DNA of 22,205 nucleotides, from contig JBHEMK010000012.1 of NCBI GenBank assembly GCA_046262635.1, positions 1 through 22,205 on the forward strand. Direction: 5' to 3'. The notes beneath the pieces were generated by a model, which was not told the DNA's origin, did not search any database, and saw only the letters and a program-made list of their open reading frames with translations. The translations under genes and the position numbers were made by a program. This document shows positions 7,392-13,670 of this stretch, piece after piece (the first letter of the stretch is position 1; every line of letters begins with the position of its first letter). This stretch comes from JBHEMK01 sp046262635. GTDB taxonomy: Bacteria; Actinomycetota; Thermoleophilia; Gaiellales; Gaiellaceae.

Positions 7392-7598
7392 CTAGAGCAG
7401 GATCTCCGACGCCGTCTGGTGCGCGCAGCCGCCCTGCACGATCTTGACCGCAAGATGGAGATCCGCCTCGCTCGCCGCCAGGCGCTCGGCGAGAGGCAGC
7501 GGATAGCCCGCCTCGATCAGGACGTGGAGGCGCCAGCTCTCCACCTTCGAGCGCTCGCTCTCGGTGTGGATTTCGAGTATCTCGGTGGTCTCGCTCAC
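7392..7598 (-). CDS. Small conserved protein, first gene of the xseAB operon
   Basis: A 68-residue soluble protein that I recognise only as a small actinobacterial-type hypothetical. It has an acidic N-terminus (SETTEILEIHTESERSKVE), then WRLHVLIEAGYPLPLAERLA, ASEADLHLAVKIVQGGC and a TASEIL end. The W-R-L..AGY..A..LA...DLH.A..L..GC pattern looks like a conserved helical mini-domain. There is one Cys pair region (GGCAHQ), too little for a metal site. The GTG start has the best Shine-Dalgarno sequence in the block, AAAAGG 6 nt upstream, which suggests a real 5' leader here and not a leaderless start. It lies about 25 nt before xseA. Function unknown; co-transcription with xseAB is inferred from spacing. 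Confidence 0.72.
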   Translation of the reverse strand: MSETTEILEIHTESERSKVESWRLHVLIEAGYPLPLAERLAASEADLHLAVKIVQGGCAHQTASEILL

Positions 7599-7610
7599 GG
7601 TGCGCCTTTT

Positions 7611-7632
7611 GTTCGTGATCGTGTAGACGAAC
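7611..7632. promoter_or_regulatory. Perfect inverted repeat (GTTCGT-N10-ACGAAC) upstream of the xseAB operon
   Basis: Two 6-bp arms, GTTCGT (7611-7616) and ACGAAC (7627-7632), are perfect inverted repeats around a 10-nt spacer. The site sits just upstream of the AAAAGG ribosome-binding site of the small gene at 7598, where an operator would act. It is not the usual actinobacterial SOS box (GAAC-N4-GTTC), as the arms face the other way and the spacing is wrong. Chance cannot be excluded. Confidence 0.35.
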
Positions 7633-7673
7633 CCTGCTCGTGTTTGTTGGTTGGGAGCCGCGACGAGGCTGGG

Positions 7674-9005
7674 TCAGCCCGTCCTGAGGGAGGACGTCTC
7701 GTCGATGCGGCGGGCCAGCTCTTGCAGACGCGCCTCGAGGATGGCACGGTCGGCCTCGGCGTCGGAGGCAAGCTCCGAGAGCCTGCGGCGGAGGTCCGCC
7801 TCGGCCTCGGCGAGGCGCAGACCGAGGGCCTCGACGAACTCCTCGCGCTGGCGCTCGAGTCCAGTGGCGATCTGCGACAGACGCCGCTCGAGCCGGTGGG
7901 CGCCCGCGTCGCCGACGTGCGAGAGCTTCTCGGAGAGGAGCGTCTCCGCCTCCCGAGCGAACGCGCCGACCGCGCGCTCCAGCTCGCGCGTCAGCCGCCG
8001 CGCAGCGTCCTCCCGCGCGCTCTTGATCAGGCTCGAGAACCGCTGGGCGGCCTCGTCGGAGAAGCCGGCGCTCGCGCGGGAGACCGATCGTTCGAGCTGC
8101 TCGATCTGGCGCCGCTGGACGTCCTCCATCCCGGCCTGGATCCGCCGTGTCGCCTCCGCCTCCTCGCGCTCGATCTGCTCGCCCATCTCGCGCTCGCGTC
8201 GGCGCAGCCGATCCCCGAGTTCGTGGAGAGCCCCCCGGCGCTCGGCAGCGTGGGTCTCGAGCTCGGCCTGTGCCGCGGCGAGCGTCTCCTCGATTCCGCG
8301 CTGGATCTCGCCGCGCAAGCGGCCGATCGCCTCCCGCTGCTCCTCCGTCTCCGCCACCAGGCGCTCGGAGTCGACGGCGACGCGCGCCTCTGCCTCGACC
8401 ATCAGCTGCTTCTGCCGCTGGCCCAGCTCGATCAGGCGTGTGCGGCCGGCCTCGGCCGACCGCTCGAGATCCCGCGTCCAGTCATGCAGGCGCTGCTCAA
8501 CCTGCTTCTGCGTGCGGGTCAGCGCATCCAGCAGTTCGGCACCTGCGGCACGCTCCCGTTCGAGGATCAGGACGCGGCGCTCTTCCGCGATCCTGCGCTC
8601 CTGCTCCGCGAGCTGGGAGATCGCGTCGGCGCGGGTGCGCGCGAGGAGACGTTCGAGCTCGCCGGCCTGGCGCTTGGATTCCCGCTGGATCACATCGGCG
8701 AGCCGGGCGTGCGCGCGCTCGAGCTCGCCGTCGATCCGAGCCGCCCGCCGGAGGGCGCGTGCGAGGGCGAGCGACGAGGCGGCGGCGATCGTCGCACCCG
8801 TGAGCCCACCCGCGGCAATCCCGAGCTCACGATCCTGCCTGAAGGCGAACGCGACCCAGGCCGCGACGGCGGCGAGGGCGACGACCGACGTGAACGCTGC
8901 CAGCATGAGGTGCCCGACCAACCGGAACCCGGCCCCCGCGAGCGCCGCCGACGCGAGGACGATCCCCCCGGCGAAGACGATCTGGAAGGCGGTGACGAGG
9001 GTCAT
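7674..9005 (-). CDS. Membrane-anchored long coiled-coil protein
   Basis: A 443-residue protein with three predicted N-terminal hydrophobic helices (about residues 5-28, 33-56 and 62-84) and then some 350 residues of almost unbroken Glu/Arg/Ala/Gln-rich sequence with heptad-like spacing, predicted cytoplasmic coiled coil. Typical stretches are RLADVIQRESKRQAGELERL, QLAEQERRIAEERR and ARRLTRELERAVGAFAREAE. There is no enzyme motif, and the helical region has no HAMP, MCP or kinase signature. It could be a structural, scaffold or RmuC-like nuclease-associated factor: RmuC also has an N-terminal membrane anchor plus coiled coil, but I do not see its nuclease-like C-terminal domain. The ATG start has a TACCAT box 9 nt upstream. 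Function unknown. Confidence 0.8.
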   Translation of the reverse strand: MTLVTAFQIVFAGGIVLASAALAGAGFRLVGHLMLAAFTSVVALAAVAAWVAFAFRQDRELGIAAGGLTGATIAAASSLALARALRRAARIDGELERAHARLADVIQRESKRQAGELERLLARTRADAISQLAEQERRIAEERRVLILERERAAGAELLDALTRTQKQVEQRLHDWTRDLERSAEAGRTRLIELGQRQKQLMVEAEARVAVDSERLVAETEEQREAIGRLRGEIQRGIEETLAAAQAELETHAAERRGALHELGDRLRRREREMGEQIEREEAEATRRIQAGMEDVQRRQIEQLERSVSRASAGFSDEAAQRFSSLIKSAREDAARRLTRELERAVGAFAREAETLLSEKLSHVGDAGAHRLERRLSQIATGLERQREEFVEALGLRLAEAEADLRRRLSELASDAEADRAILEARLQELARRIDETSSLRTG

Positions 9006-9014
9006 CGCCGATCC

Positions 9015-9020
9015 ATGGTA
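9015..9020 (-). promoter_or_regulatory. Putative -10 box (TACCAT) of the coiled-coil gene
   Basis: TACCAT fits TANNNT and ends 9 nt before the ATG at 9005, inside the 19-nt gap after the UbiA-like gene. It suggests that the coiled-coil gene can be transcribed separately from the upstream methyltransferase pair. Confidence 0.4.
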
Positions 9021-9024
9021 CGGG

Positions 9025-9756
9025 TCAGATCAGGTGGTGGACGAGCATTGCGGCGGCGAGCGCGACGGTTGCGGCGGCGAGCAGCTTGAGCCCCCGCTCC
9101 GGCGCAGCGGCGAGAGTATCCGCCTCGATCGGCTCGCTGCTGCCGTCCCGGTAGATGACGCGTCCGCTGACCGACGCTACCCGGCGGCGCACGCTGCGCA
9201 CGGGCGTCGACAGCACCCGCTGGGCGAGGCTGAGCAGCGTCGCGAACACCCCCGCGAGCACGGCATCCCCGCGCATGCGCTCCGCCACCGCGAAGGAGCC
9301 CGTCAGCAGCGGGAACCCGCCCCAGGCAACCGCGAACCAGAGGCCGGTGTGAAAGCGACCGCCGAAAAGCTCGAGGTTGTAGGCAACAACGATGAAGGAG
9401 CCGAAGCCGACGAATCCGAGCAGCCAGAGGTCGCGCTCGATCGCGACCGCCACACCGATCCCTGCGGCGGCGGCAATCGAGGCGGCCCCGAGGACGACGA
9501 GCGTCCGGACGCCGATCTGCGTCTGCAGCGGCCGGCCCTTCAGCTCGTCGAGTGCGTGGGCGCCGACTCCCATCGCGAGCAGGAACGCGAGCAGCGTGAG
9601 GCCGAGCACCGGCCAGTCGACCCGCGGAGCGAGCCCGGCTCCGATCGCGACGTAGGAGAGGTGCCAGAGCGTGTACGGGGGGTGAAGGAGCGTGACGTAG
9701 TCCCGCCAGCCGCCGCTCCGGAGCGCGTAGAAGGCCGGGCGTGCCTCTGAGCTCAC
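9025..9756 (-). CDS. UbiA-like polytopic membrane protein
   Basis: A 243-residue membrane protein with about seven hydrophobic segments that resembles UbiA-type prenyltransferases. It opens with LLHPPYTLWHLSYVAIGAGLAP, has AHALDELKGRPL (66-77) where UbiA enzymes carry the first Asp-rich motif, and AYNLELFGGRFHTGLWFAVAWG (125-146) where the second motif is expected. The first site keeps only one Asp (Asp70) followed by Glu, and the second has no clear Asp pair, so classical Mg2+-diphosphate chemistry is doubtful. The GTG start overlaps the methyltransferase stop as GTGA, giving coupled translation. The pairing with a UbiE-like enzyme suggests a quinone or isoprenoid lipid pathway. Family resemblance is moderate; the reaction is unknown. 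Confidence 0.7.
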   Translation of the reverse strand: MSSEARPAFYALRSGGWRDYVTLLHPPYTLWHLSYVAIGAGLAPRVDWPVLGLTLLAFLLAMGVGAHALDELKGRPLQTQIGVRTLVVLGAASIAAAAGIGVAVAIERDLWLLGFVGFGSFIVVAYNLELFGGRFHTGLWFAVAWGGFPLLTGSFAVAERMRGDAVLAGVFATLLSLAQRVLSTPVRSVRRRVASVSGRVIYRDGSSEPIEADTLAAAPERGLKLLAAATVALAAAMLVHHLI

Positions 9757-10439
9757 GCCGCGCGGCGCCCCCAGACGACGACTCCGCCGCCGAGGCTGAG
9801 CCGGCGGAAGCGCACGTCCTCGATTCCCGCGTCCCGCCAGAGCTCGAGCACGCGCTCGAGCGGGCAGCGCTCGTAGAAGCCGCGAATGCTCGGCCCGAGA
9901 AAGCGACCGACCTCGCTCCAGGCCGGCGAGATCAGGCGCCCGGCTCCGGGGAGCCCGACCCGAACGTACAGCTCCCACGGCGGCCGCCAGACACCGACCG
10001 GCAGGCCGAACTCCAGCATCCCGATCGACGCACCGGGCCGGACGACCCGTGCGAGCTCCCGCAGCACCGCTCCGGGGTCGTCGACGTAGCGGAGCAGGTA
10101 CGTGAAGGTGAGTGCGTCGAAACTCGCGTCGGGGAACGGCAGCTGCTCAGCGCGACCCTCGAGCAGTTCGGCCCGCCCGTCGAGCCTCCGCCGCGCCTCG
10201 GCAAGCATCTCCGGACTCTGGTCGATGCCGACGACGCGGCATCTCCGGCGCCGCAGCAGCTCCTCGGCGACGGCTCCGGTTCCCGTGGCGACGTCGAGTG
10301 CCGTTCCGCCGAACGGGACGTCGACACGCGAGACGAGGAAGCGGCGCCAGCGCGGATCCTGACCGAAGGAGAGGAGCGAGGCGTAGCGCTCGTAGGTCGG
10401 GCCGAGCGGGGCAAACAGGGAGCGGGCGGTGAGGGTCAC
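9753..10439 (-). CDS. UbiE/MenG-like SAM-dependent methyltransferase
   Basis: A 228-residue class I methyltransferase resembling UbiE/MenG, the C-methylase that converts demethylmenaquinone to menaquinone. It starts with ARSLFAPLGPTYERYASLLSFGQDPRWRR, typical of UbiE, then SAM motif I ALDVATGTGAVAEEL, VVGIDQSPEML, LPFPDASFDALTFTYLLRYVDD, and GGGVVVWGRR at the end. The GTG at 10439 gives the family N-terminus; an in-frame GTG at 10475 would add 12 residues and overlap the divergent gene at 10458. The next gene (UbiA-like) overlaps by 4 nt. Similar proteins are sometimes paralogues of MenG with other substrates, so menaquinone is the leading but unproven substrate. Confidence 0.82.
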   Translation of the reverse strand: MTLTARSLFAPLGPTYERYASLLSFGQDPRWRRFLVSRVDVPFGGTALDVATGTGAVAEELLRRRRCRVVGIDQSPEMLAEARRRLDGRAELLEGRAEQLPFPDASFDALTFTYLLRYVDDPGAVLRELARVVRPGASIGMLEFGLPVGVWRPPWELYVRVGLPGAGRLISPAWSEVGRFLGPSIRGFYERCPLERVLELWRDAGIEDVRFRRLSLGGGVVVWGRRAA

Positions 10440-10444
10440 GGCTC

Positions 10445-10450
10445 TATTCT
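10445..10450 (+). promoter_or_regulatory. Putative -10 box (TATTCT) of the gene at 10458
   Basis: TATTCT ends 7 nt before the GTG at 10458, in the 18-nt gap between two divergent start codons. There is no room for a 5' leader, so a leaderless start is likely. Any -35 would lie inside the divergent methyltransferase gene. Confidence 0.5.
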
Positions 10451-10457
10451 CTCGCTC

Positions 10458-11012
10458 GTGAGCCTCGGGAGCCACGAGCTTGCGGAGATCGCCACGGTTG
10501 CGGCGGCCCAGGCGGAGGAAGGCGAGACCCTGACCGGGGTGGTAGCCGCGGAGCCGGTCTCAGGTGGGCGCGTGTACCTCTGCTCGTTCGAAGGCGATCA
10601 TCGGCGGAGCTGGCTCGCCCTCGACGAGACGGGGCAGCCGCTCCTCAGCCGCTCGCTCGTCCGCGAGGCGGTCTCGATCGCCGGGATGTGCGAGCTGGCC
10701 GAGGAGACGGCGGGTGGCGGCGATCTCGAGGCGCTGCGCGGGCAGCTCCTGACGCTGCGGCTGACCGAGGCACCGGAGGGGATCGAGGAGGCCGAGGAGG
10801 CCGCGCTGGCGGTCGAGCAGGCGATCGGAGCCCCGCCGCGGCTGGCCAGCTCCGCATATCTCGACCGGCTTGGCAGCGCCGTGCGCCGGCTCGAGCAGGC
10901 GCTCGGCCCGACCGGGAACTCGCCCTTCGCGGCGGCGATGCAGCAGGCGGTGGCCGCGATCGAGGAGCTGGCCGCCGACGTCGAGGCCAACTACAAGGGC
11001 GGACTCCGCTAG
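10458..11012 (+). CDS. Unrecognised 184-residue soluble protein
   Basis: A GTG-started protein that I do not recognise. The N-terminal third is mixed alpha/beta (SLGSHELAEIATVAAAQAEE, then GGRVYLCSFEGDHRRSWLALDETGQPL), and the remainder is Glu/Ala-rich helix with LSRSLVREAVSIAGMCELAEETAGGGDL in the middle and AAAMQQAVAAIEELAADVEANYKGGLR at the end. It has no signal peptide, membrane segment or catalytic motif. Codon use is uniformly high-GC as in its neighbours, and start, length and lack of competing frames support a real gene. It is followed after 9 nt by another small unrecognised gene, so the two may work together, although the second has its own -10-like box. Confidence 0.75.
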   Translation: MSLGSHELAEIATVAAAQAEEGETLTGVVAAEPVSGGRVYLCSFEGDHRRSWLALDETGQPLLSRSLVREAVSIAGMCELAEETAGGGDLEALRGQLLTLRLTEAPEGIEEAEEAALAVEQAIGAPPRLASSAYLDRLGSAVRRLEQALGPTGNSPFAAAMQQAVAAIEELAADVEANYKGGLR

Positions 11013-11015
11013 GCT
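11010..11015 (+). promoter_or_regulatory. Putative -10 box (TAGGCT) overlapping the preceding stop codon
   Basis: TAGGCT ends 6 nt before the ATG at 11022. Its first three bases are the TAG stop codon of the preceding gene. The same stop-codon/-10 fusion occurs at 19028. Confidence 0.45.
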
Positions 11016-11021
11016 GAGGTG

Positions 11022-11318
11022 ATGGAAGGAAGTGGGTTCGGCTTTCCGTTCGGGGGCGACCCGGAGGATCTGCTGCGCGGGCTCCGCGAGTTCGCGGAGC
11101 AGCAGGCGGAGACGGTGCAGGAGGCGCAGCGCGAGCAGTTCGCGACCCTCACGCTTAACACCGCTGTCGAGCTGACCGGCGCCGCCCTGGGCCAGATCGA
11201 GGTCGCCGGAAGCCCCGACGAGCAGGCGATCGCCCTCCGCGAGGCGATGCGTGTTCTCTTTCCCGAGGCGGTGGCGCTCGTCAGCGCCGCCCGCCAGGGC
11301 TTCATGCGCGAGCGCTAG
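11022..11318 (+). CDS. Unrecognised 98-residue soluble protein
   Basis: A small, mostly helical protein of unknown family. It has a Gly/Phe-rich head (EGSGFGFPFGGDPEDLLRGL), a Gln/Glu-rich helix (REFAEQQAETVQEAQREQF), a central LTLNTAVELTGAALGQIEV and a tail ALREAMRVLFPEAVALVSAARQGFMRER. There are no Cys, membrane helices or enzyme motifs. ATG 11022 is chosen; a GTG immediately before it (11019) is possible. It lies 9 nt after the gene at 10458, with no Shine-Dalgarno sequence at a useful distance. The head resembles the flexible N-termini of small partner proteins, but no function can be claimed. Confidence 0.7.
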   Translation: MEGSGFGFPFGGDPEDLLRGLREFAEQQAETVQEAQREQFATLTLNTAVELTGAALGQIEVAGSPDEQAIALREAMRVLFPEAVALVSAARQGFMRER

Positions 11319-11429
11319 CCGGCCTGCAGTCGCACGCGGGTGTCGCGTCCTGTTGAACGCGGCCGCCTCGGCGCGGGAGGCTCGAGCCCGCAGGCGGACG
11401 CGCCGGGACCCGACCCGATGCGCGGACAC

Positions 11430-11435
11430 TACAAT
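11430..11435 (+). promoter_or_regulatory. Putative -10 box (TACAAT) of the proline dehydrogenase gene
   Basis: TACAAT is close to the ideal -10 TATAAT and lies 10 nt before the GTG at 11446, so the leader would be only a few nucleotides long. No clear -35 was seen 17 nt upstream. Confidence 0.55.
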
Positions 11436-11445
11436 CCCGCCGCCC

Positions 11446-12348
11446 GTGGCCATCCTCGACCGCACCATCGTCCGTCTGCTTCCGGCCGTTCCCAAGCCGG
11501 TCGTGCGGCGCCTCTCCTCGCGCTACATCGCGGGCGCGACGCTCGAGGACGCCGTGCGCGTGGTCAAGGGCCTGAACGCGCAGGGAAAACTGGCCACGGT
11601 CAACGTGCTCGGCGAGGAGGTGTCGACCGCCGGCGAGGCTGCCGCGATGGTCGACACGTACGCGGAGGTTTTCGACGCGATCGACCGCGAGCGGCTCGAC
11701 TCCAACGTCAGCGTCAAGGCAACCGGGCTCGGGCTTCGGCTCGGCGTCGACCTGTGTCGCGAAAATCTCCAGCCCGTCATCCAGCACGCGGCCGAGCGCG
11801 GCAACGCGGTCCGCGTCGAGATGGAGGACGCGACGACCACCGACGATATCCTCGCGCTCTACCGCGGCCTGCGCGCGGACGGCTTCGACAACGTCGGCAT
11901 CGTCCTCCAGGCGTCGCTGCGGCGGACGCTCCGGGACGTTCGGGAACTCGCCGACCTGCGGCCGAGCGTCCGCCTCTGCAAGGGCATCTACATCGAGCCC
12001 CCGGCGATCCAGTTTCGGGACTTCGAACAGGTGCGGGCGAGCTTCGTCCAGGCGCTCGACCGTCTGCTCGAGCAAGGGGCATACGCGGCGATCGCCACGC
12101 ATGACGAGTGGCTTATCGAGCAGGCGCTCGAGCGGGTACAGGGCCTCGCGCCGCAGGCCTACGAGTTCCAGATGCTCCTCGGCGTCCGGCCCGACCTCGG
12201 CAACCGGCTCGTCCGGGACGGTCACCGGCTCCGGATCTACGTCCCCTTCGGGCAGCAGTGGTACGAGTATTCGCTGCGGCGCCTCCAGGAGAACCCGAAG
12301 ATCGCCGGCTACATTGCCTCGGACACGCTGACGCACTTTCTCCGCTGA
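11446..12348 (+). CDS. Proline dehydrogenase (monofunctional)
   Basis: A 300-residue FAD-dependent proline dehydrogenase that oxidises L-proline to pyrroline-5-carboxylate, passing electrons to the membrane quinone pool. It is a (beta/alpha)8 barrel with the family landmarks SVKATGLGL (Lys91), VRVEMEDAT (122-130), VRLCKGIYIEP (175-185), IATHDEWLI, YEFQMLLGVR, and the substrate-binding C-terminus LRIYVPFGQQWYEYSLRRLQENP with Arg278/Arg279. The length matches monofunctional ProDH, not PutA. The GTG start follows a TACAAT box. The usual partner, P5C dehydrogenase, is not in this window, so the gene stands alone here. Catalytic residues are intact. Confidence 0.93.
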   Translation: MAILDRTIVRLLPAVPKPVVRRLSSRYIAGATLEDAVRVVKGLNAQGKLATVNVLGEEVSTAGEAAAMVDTYAEVFDAIDRERLDSNVSVKATGLGLRLGVDLCRENLQPVIQHAAERGNAVRVEMEDATTTDDILALYRGLRADGFDNVGIVLQASLRRTLRDVRELADLRPSVRLCKGIYIEPPAIQFRDFEQVRASFVQALDRLLEQGAYAAIATHDEWLIEQALERVQGLAPQAYEFQMLLGVRPDLGNRLVRDGHRLRIYVPFGQQWYEYSLRRLQENPKIAGYIASDTLTHFLR

Positions 12349-12671
12349 TCCGGCGAGGCGGCGGCCTGCCACATCACGCTCGGCGACGCCGCCGGCCTCA
12401 TGACCCTCAGCGGCTGTTCGGTGGTGGTCGCGGCCTCTCTATCACCGTCGCCGCCTCTCTATCACCGCGACCCCGGATGCCCACCGCTGCTCGGCGCACA
12501 CGTGCATCGCGCTCGGCGACCCTGTCGAGCCAGTTGACCGCGCCTGGGCAGGCTCCACCAGCCCGCGAGGGCCGGGTGAGCGAAGGACGGTCTGGACGGA
12601 TCGCCGAACCAGGCCGGCTCGCCGCCCGTCGGGATCGAGGACAGGGTGGTCGCGACTGGATCGGCCGCCGG
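12349..12671. other. Intergenic region between convergent genes, with a 20-nt tandem repeat
   Basis: About 320 bases between the convergent proline dehydrogenase and DUF6458 genes. Open frames through it are Arg/Pro-rich and not protein-like, so I annotate no gene. It contains a two-copy 20-nt tandem repeat (12428-12467) inside an inverted repeat and must also hold the terminators for both flanking genes, although I see no classic hairpin with a T-tract. Confidence 0.55.
12426..12472. repeat. 20-nt tandem duplication flanked by 8-bp inverted repeats
   Basis: Two adjacent 20-nt units (12428-12447 and 12448-12467) differ at a single base and share the core GCCTCTCTATCACCG. The block is bracketed by GGTCGCGG (12426-12433) and CCGCGACC (12465-12472), which are exact inverted repeats and could close a large stem-loop. 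It may act as a bidirectional terminator, or it may be a recent slippage duplication. Confidence 0.6.
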
Positions 12672-12989
12672 TCAGTAAGGGGGCGGCGCGGGCGGCGGAT
12701 CGTCCTCCTCGACGACCGTCGTCCGGGGCGCATAGCCCGGCGCGGGCGGAGCAGCCGGGGCCTCGCCGTAGCCGGGCGGGGGCGCCCCGTAGGCGCCGCG
12801 GCGCCTGAAGGAGCGACCTCCGGCCCACGAGTCCCAGAAGAGCATCGTCAGCACGAGGCCGAAGACACCCACCGCGAGCAGGATCCAACCGACCGTGTTG
12901 ACGTTCACAGGGTGGCTGCCGGACGGGTGGACGGCGAGCCCGAGCACAGCCCCGACGGCGATCAGGACGAGGCTAACGGGAATTCCCAT
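12672..12989 (-). CDS. DUF6458 family small membrane protein
   Basis: A 105-residue protein with two transmembrane helices (about 4-22 and 33-52) and a long Pro/Gly/Tyr-rich, probably disordered cytoplasmic tail ending VVEEDDPPPAPPPY. The N-terminal MGIPVSLVLIAVGAVLGLAV..VNVNTVGWILLAVGVFGLVLTMLFW matches the DUF6458 pattern common in Actinobacteria. Its role is unknown; the proline-rich tail suggests a protein-binding surface. The ATG has AAGG 3 nt upstream, a short-spaced Shine-Dalgarno sequence. It lies 42 nt after the methyltransferase gene on the same strand and could be read from the same transcript. Confidence 0.85.
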   Translation of the reverse strand: MGIPVSLVLIAVGAVLGLAVHPSGSHPVNVNTVGWILLAVGVFGLVLTMLFWDSWAGGRSFRRRGAYGAPPPGYGEAPAAPPAPGYAPRTTVVEEDDPPPAPPPY

Positions 12990-13031
12990 GCGCCTTGCAT
13001 GCCCGCTCTGGAGAAGCCTGAACCGTCGCCC

Positions 13032-13670
13032 CTACTGCTCGCGTTCCGCATAGAGCAGAAACTCCCCGGGGACGCGACGGTCGTGGTGCCGTGGGTTGCC
13101 CGGCGCGGCCGGGTACTCCTCGAGCGCGCGGGTGGTGAGGCCGGCGCGCGCCAGTGCGGTGACGAGCTGGCCGAGCCGAGGTGCGCCCTCGAAGTAGTCC
13201 TGGTGCCATCGCATCAGGGCGTCGACCCGGGTTGCGACGGGATGCTCGTCGAACAGGAGGAGCTCGCCCCGCGGGCGCAGCGCCGATGCGATCCCGCGCG
13301 CCCAGCCGGGAAGATCGGTCAGGTTCTCCAGGCCGCCGCCGCCTGCGTAGACGAGGTCGAAGCGGCCGCGGCGCAGCTCGGCGGGGAGTTGCGGCGGCTC
13401 GGCTTCGACCCAGAGGACCGACGGCCAGCGCTGGCGCGCTGCCTCGAGCACCTCGGCGAGCACGTCGACGCCGGTGACGACGGCCCCCCGCGCCTCGAGC
13501 TCGGCGGTCTCTTCGCCGGTGCCACAGCCGAGGTGGAGCACGCGCCTGCCCGTCAGCTCCCCGAGCGCGCGCCGGACCTGGTCCGGCAACGCGGGCAGTG
13601 GCGGCCCCGGCTCGCCCCTGCGGCGATGGGCCTGCTCCCAGGCGCGCAGGTTGTGGTCGGTGGGCTCCAT
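13032..13670 (-). CDS. Class I SAM-dependent methyltransferase
   Basis: A 212-residue Rossmann-fold methyltransferase. Motif I is VLHLGCGTGEETAEL (44-58), followed by AVVTGVDVLAEVLEAA (acidic residue for the SAM ribose), FDLVYAGGGGLENLTDL (motif IV region) and LRPRGELLLFDEHPV. The last 50 residues (WHQDYFEGAPRLGQLVTALARAGLTTRALEEY) form the substrate-side cap, with HHDRRVPGEFLLYAER at the end. The substrate cannot be told from sequence. The ATG shares its A with the TGA stop of fabL (TGATG), so translation is coupled, and a role linked to fatty-acid or lipid metabolism is possible but unproven. Confidence 0.85.
   Translation of the reverse strand: MEPTDHNLRAWEQAHRRRGEPGPPLPALPDQVRRALGELTGRRVLHLGCGTGEETAELEARGAVVTGVDVLAEVLEAARQRWPSVLWVEAEPPQLPAELRRGRFDLVYAGGGGLENLTDLPGWARGIASALRPRGELLLFDEHPVATRVDALMRWHQDYFEGAPRLGQLVTALARAGLTTRALEEYPAAPGNPRHHDRRVPGEFLLYAEREQ

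Noticed and set aside
7611..7632. SOS (LexA) box upstream of the xseAB operon
   Set aside because: Arms are GTTCG...CGAAC, the reverse of the actinobacterial GAAC-N4-GTTC box, and the spacer is too long. Kept only as a generic inverted repeat.
7674..9005. Calling the coiled-coil protein RmuC
   Set aside because: The membrane anchor plus coiled coil is similar, but the conserved C-terminal nuclease-like domain of RmuC is not visible.
7386..9750. Two very long + strand open frames (about 570 and 700 codons)
   Set aside because: Both are antisense to the coiled-coil, xse-operon and UbiA-like genes. They are Arg/Ser/Glu-rich shadows caused by high GC, while the - strand proteins carry recognisable features.
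12442..12888. Possible - strand gene of 148 codons overlapping DUF6458
   Set aside because: Arg/Pro-rich, no motif, and out of frame with the well-supported DUF6458 gene.
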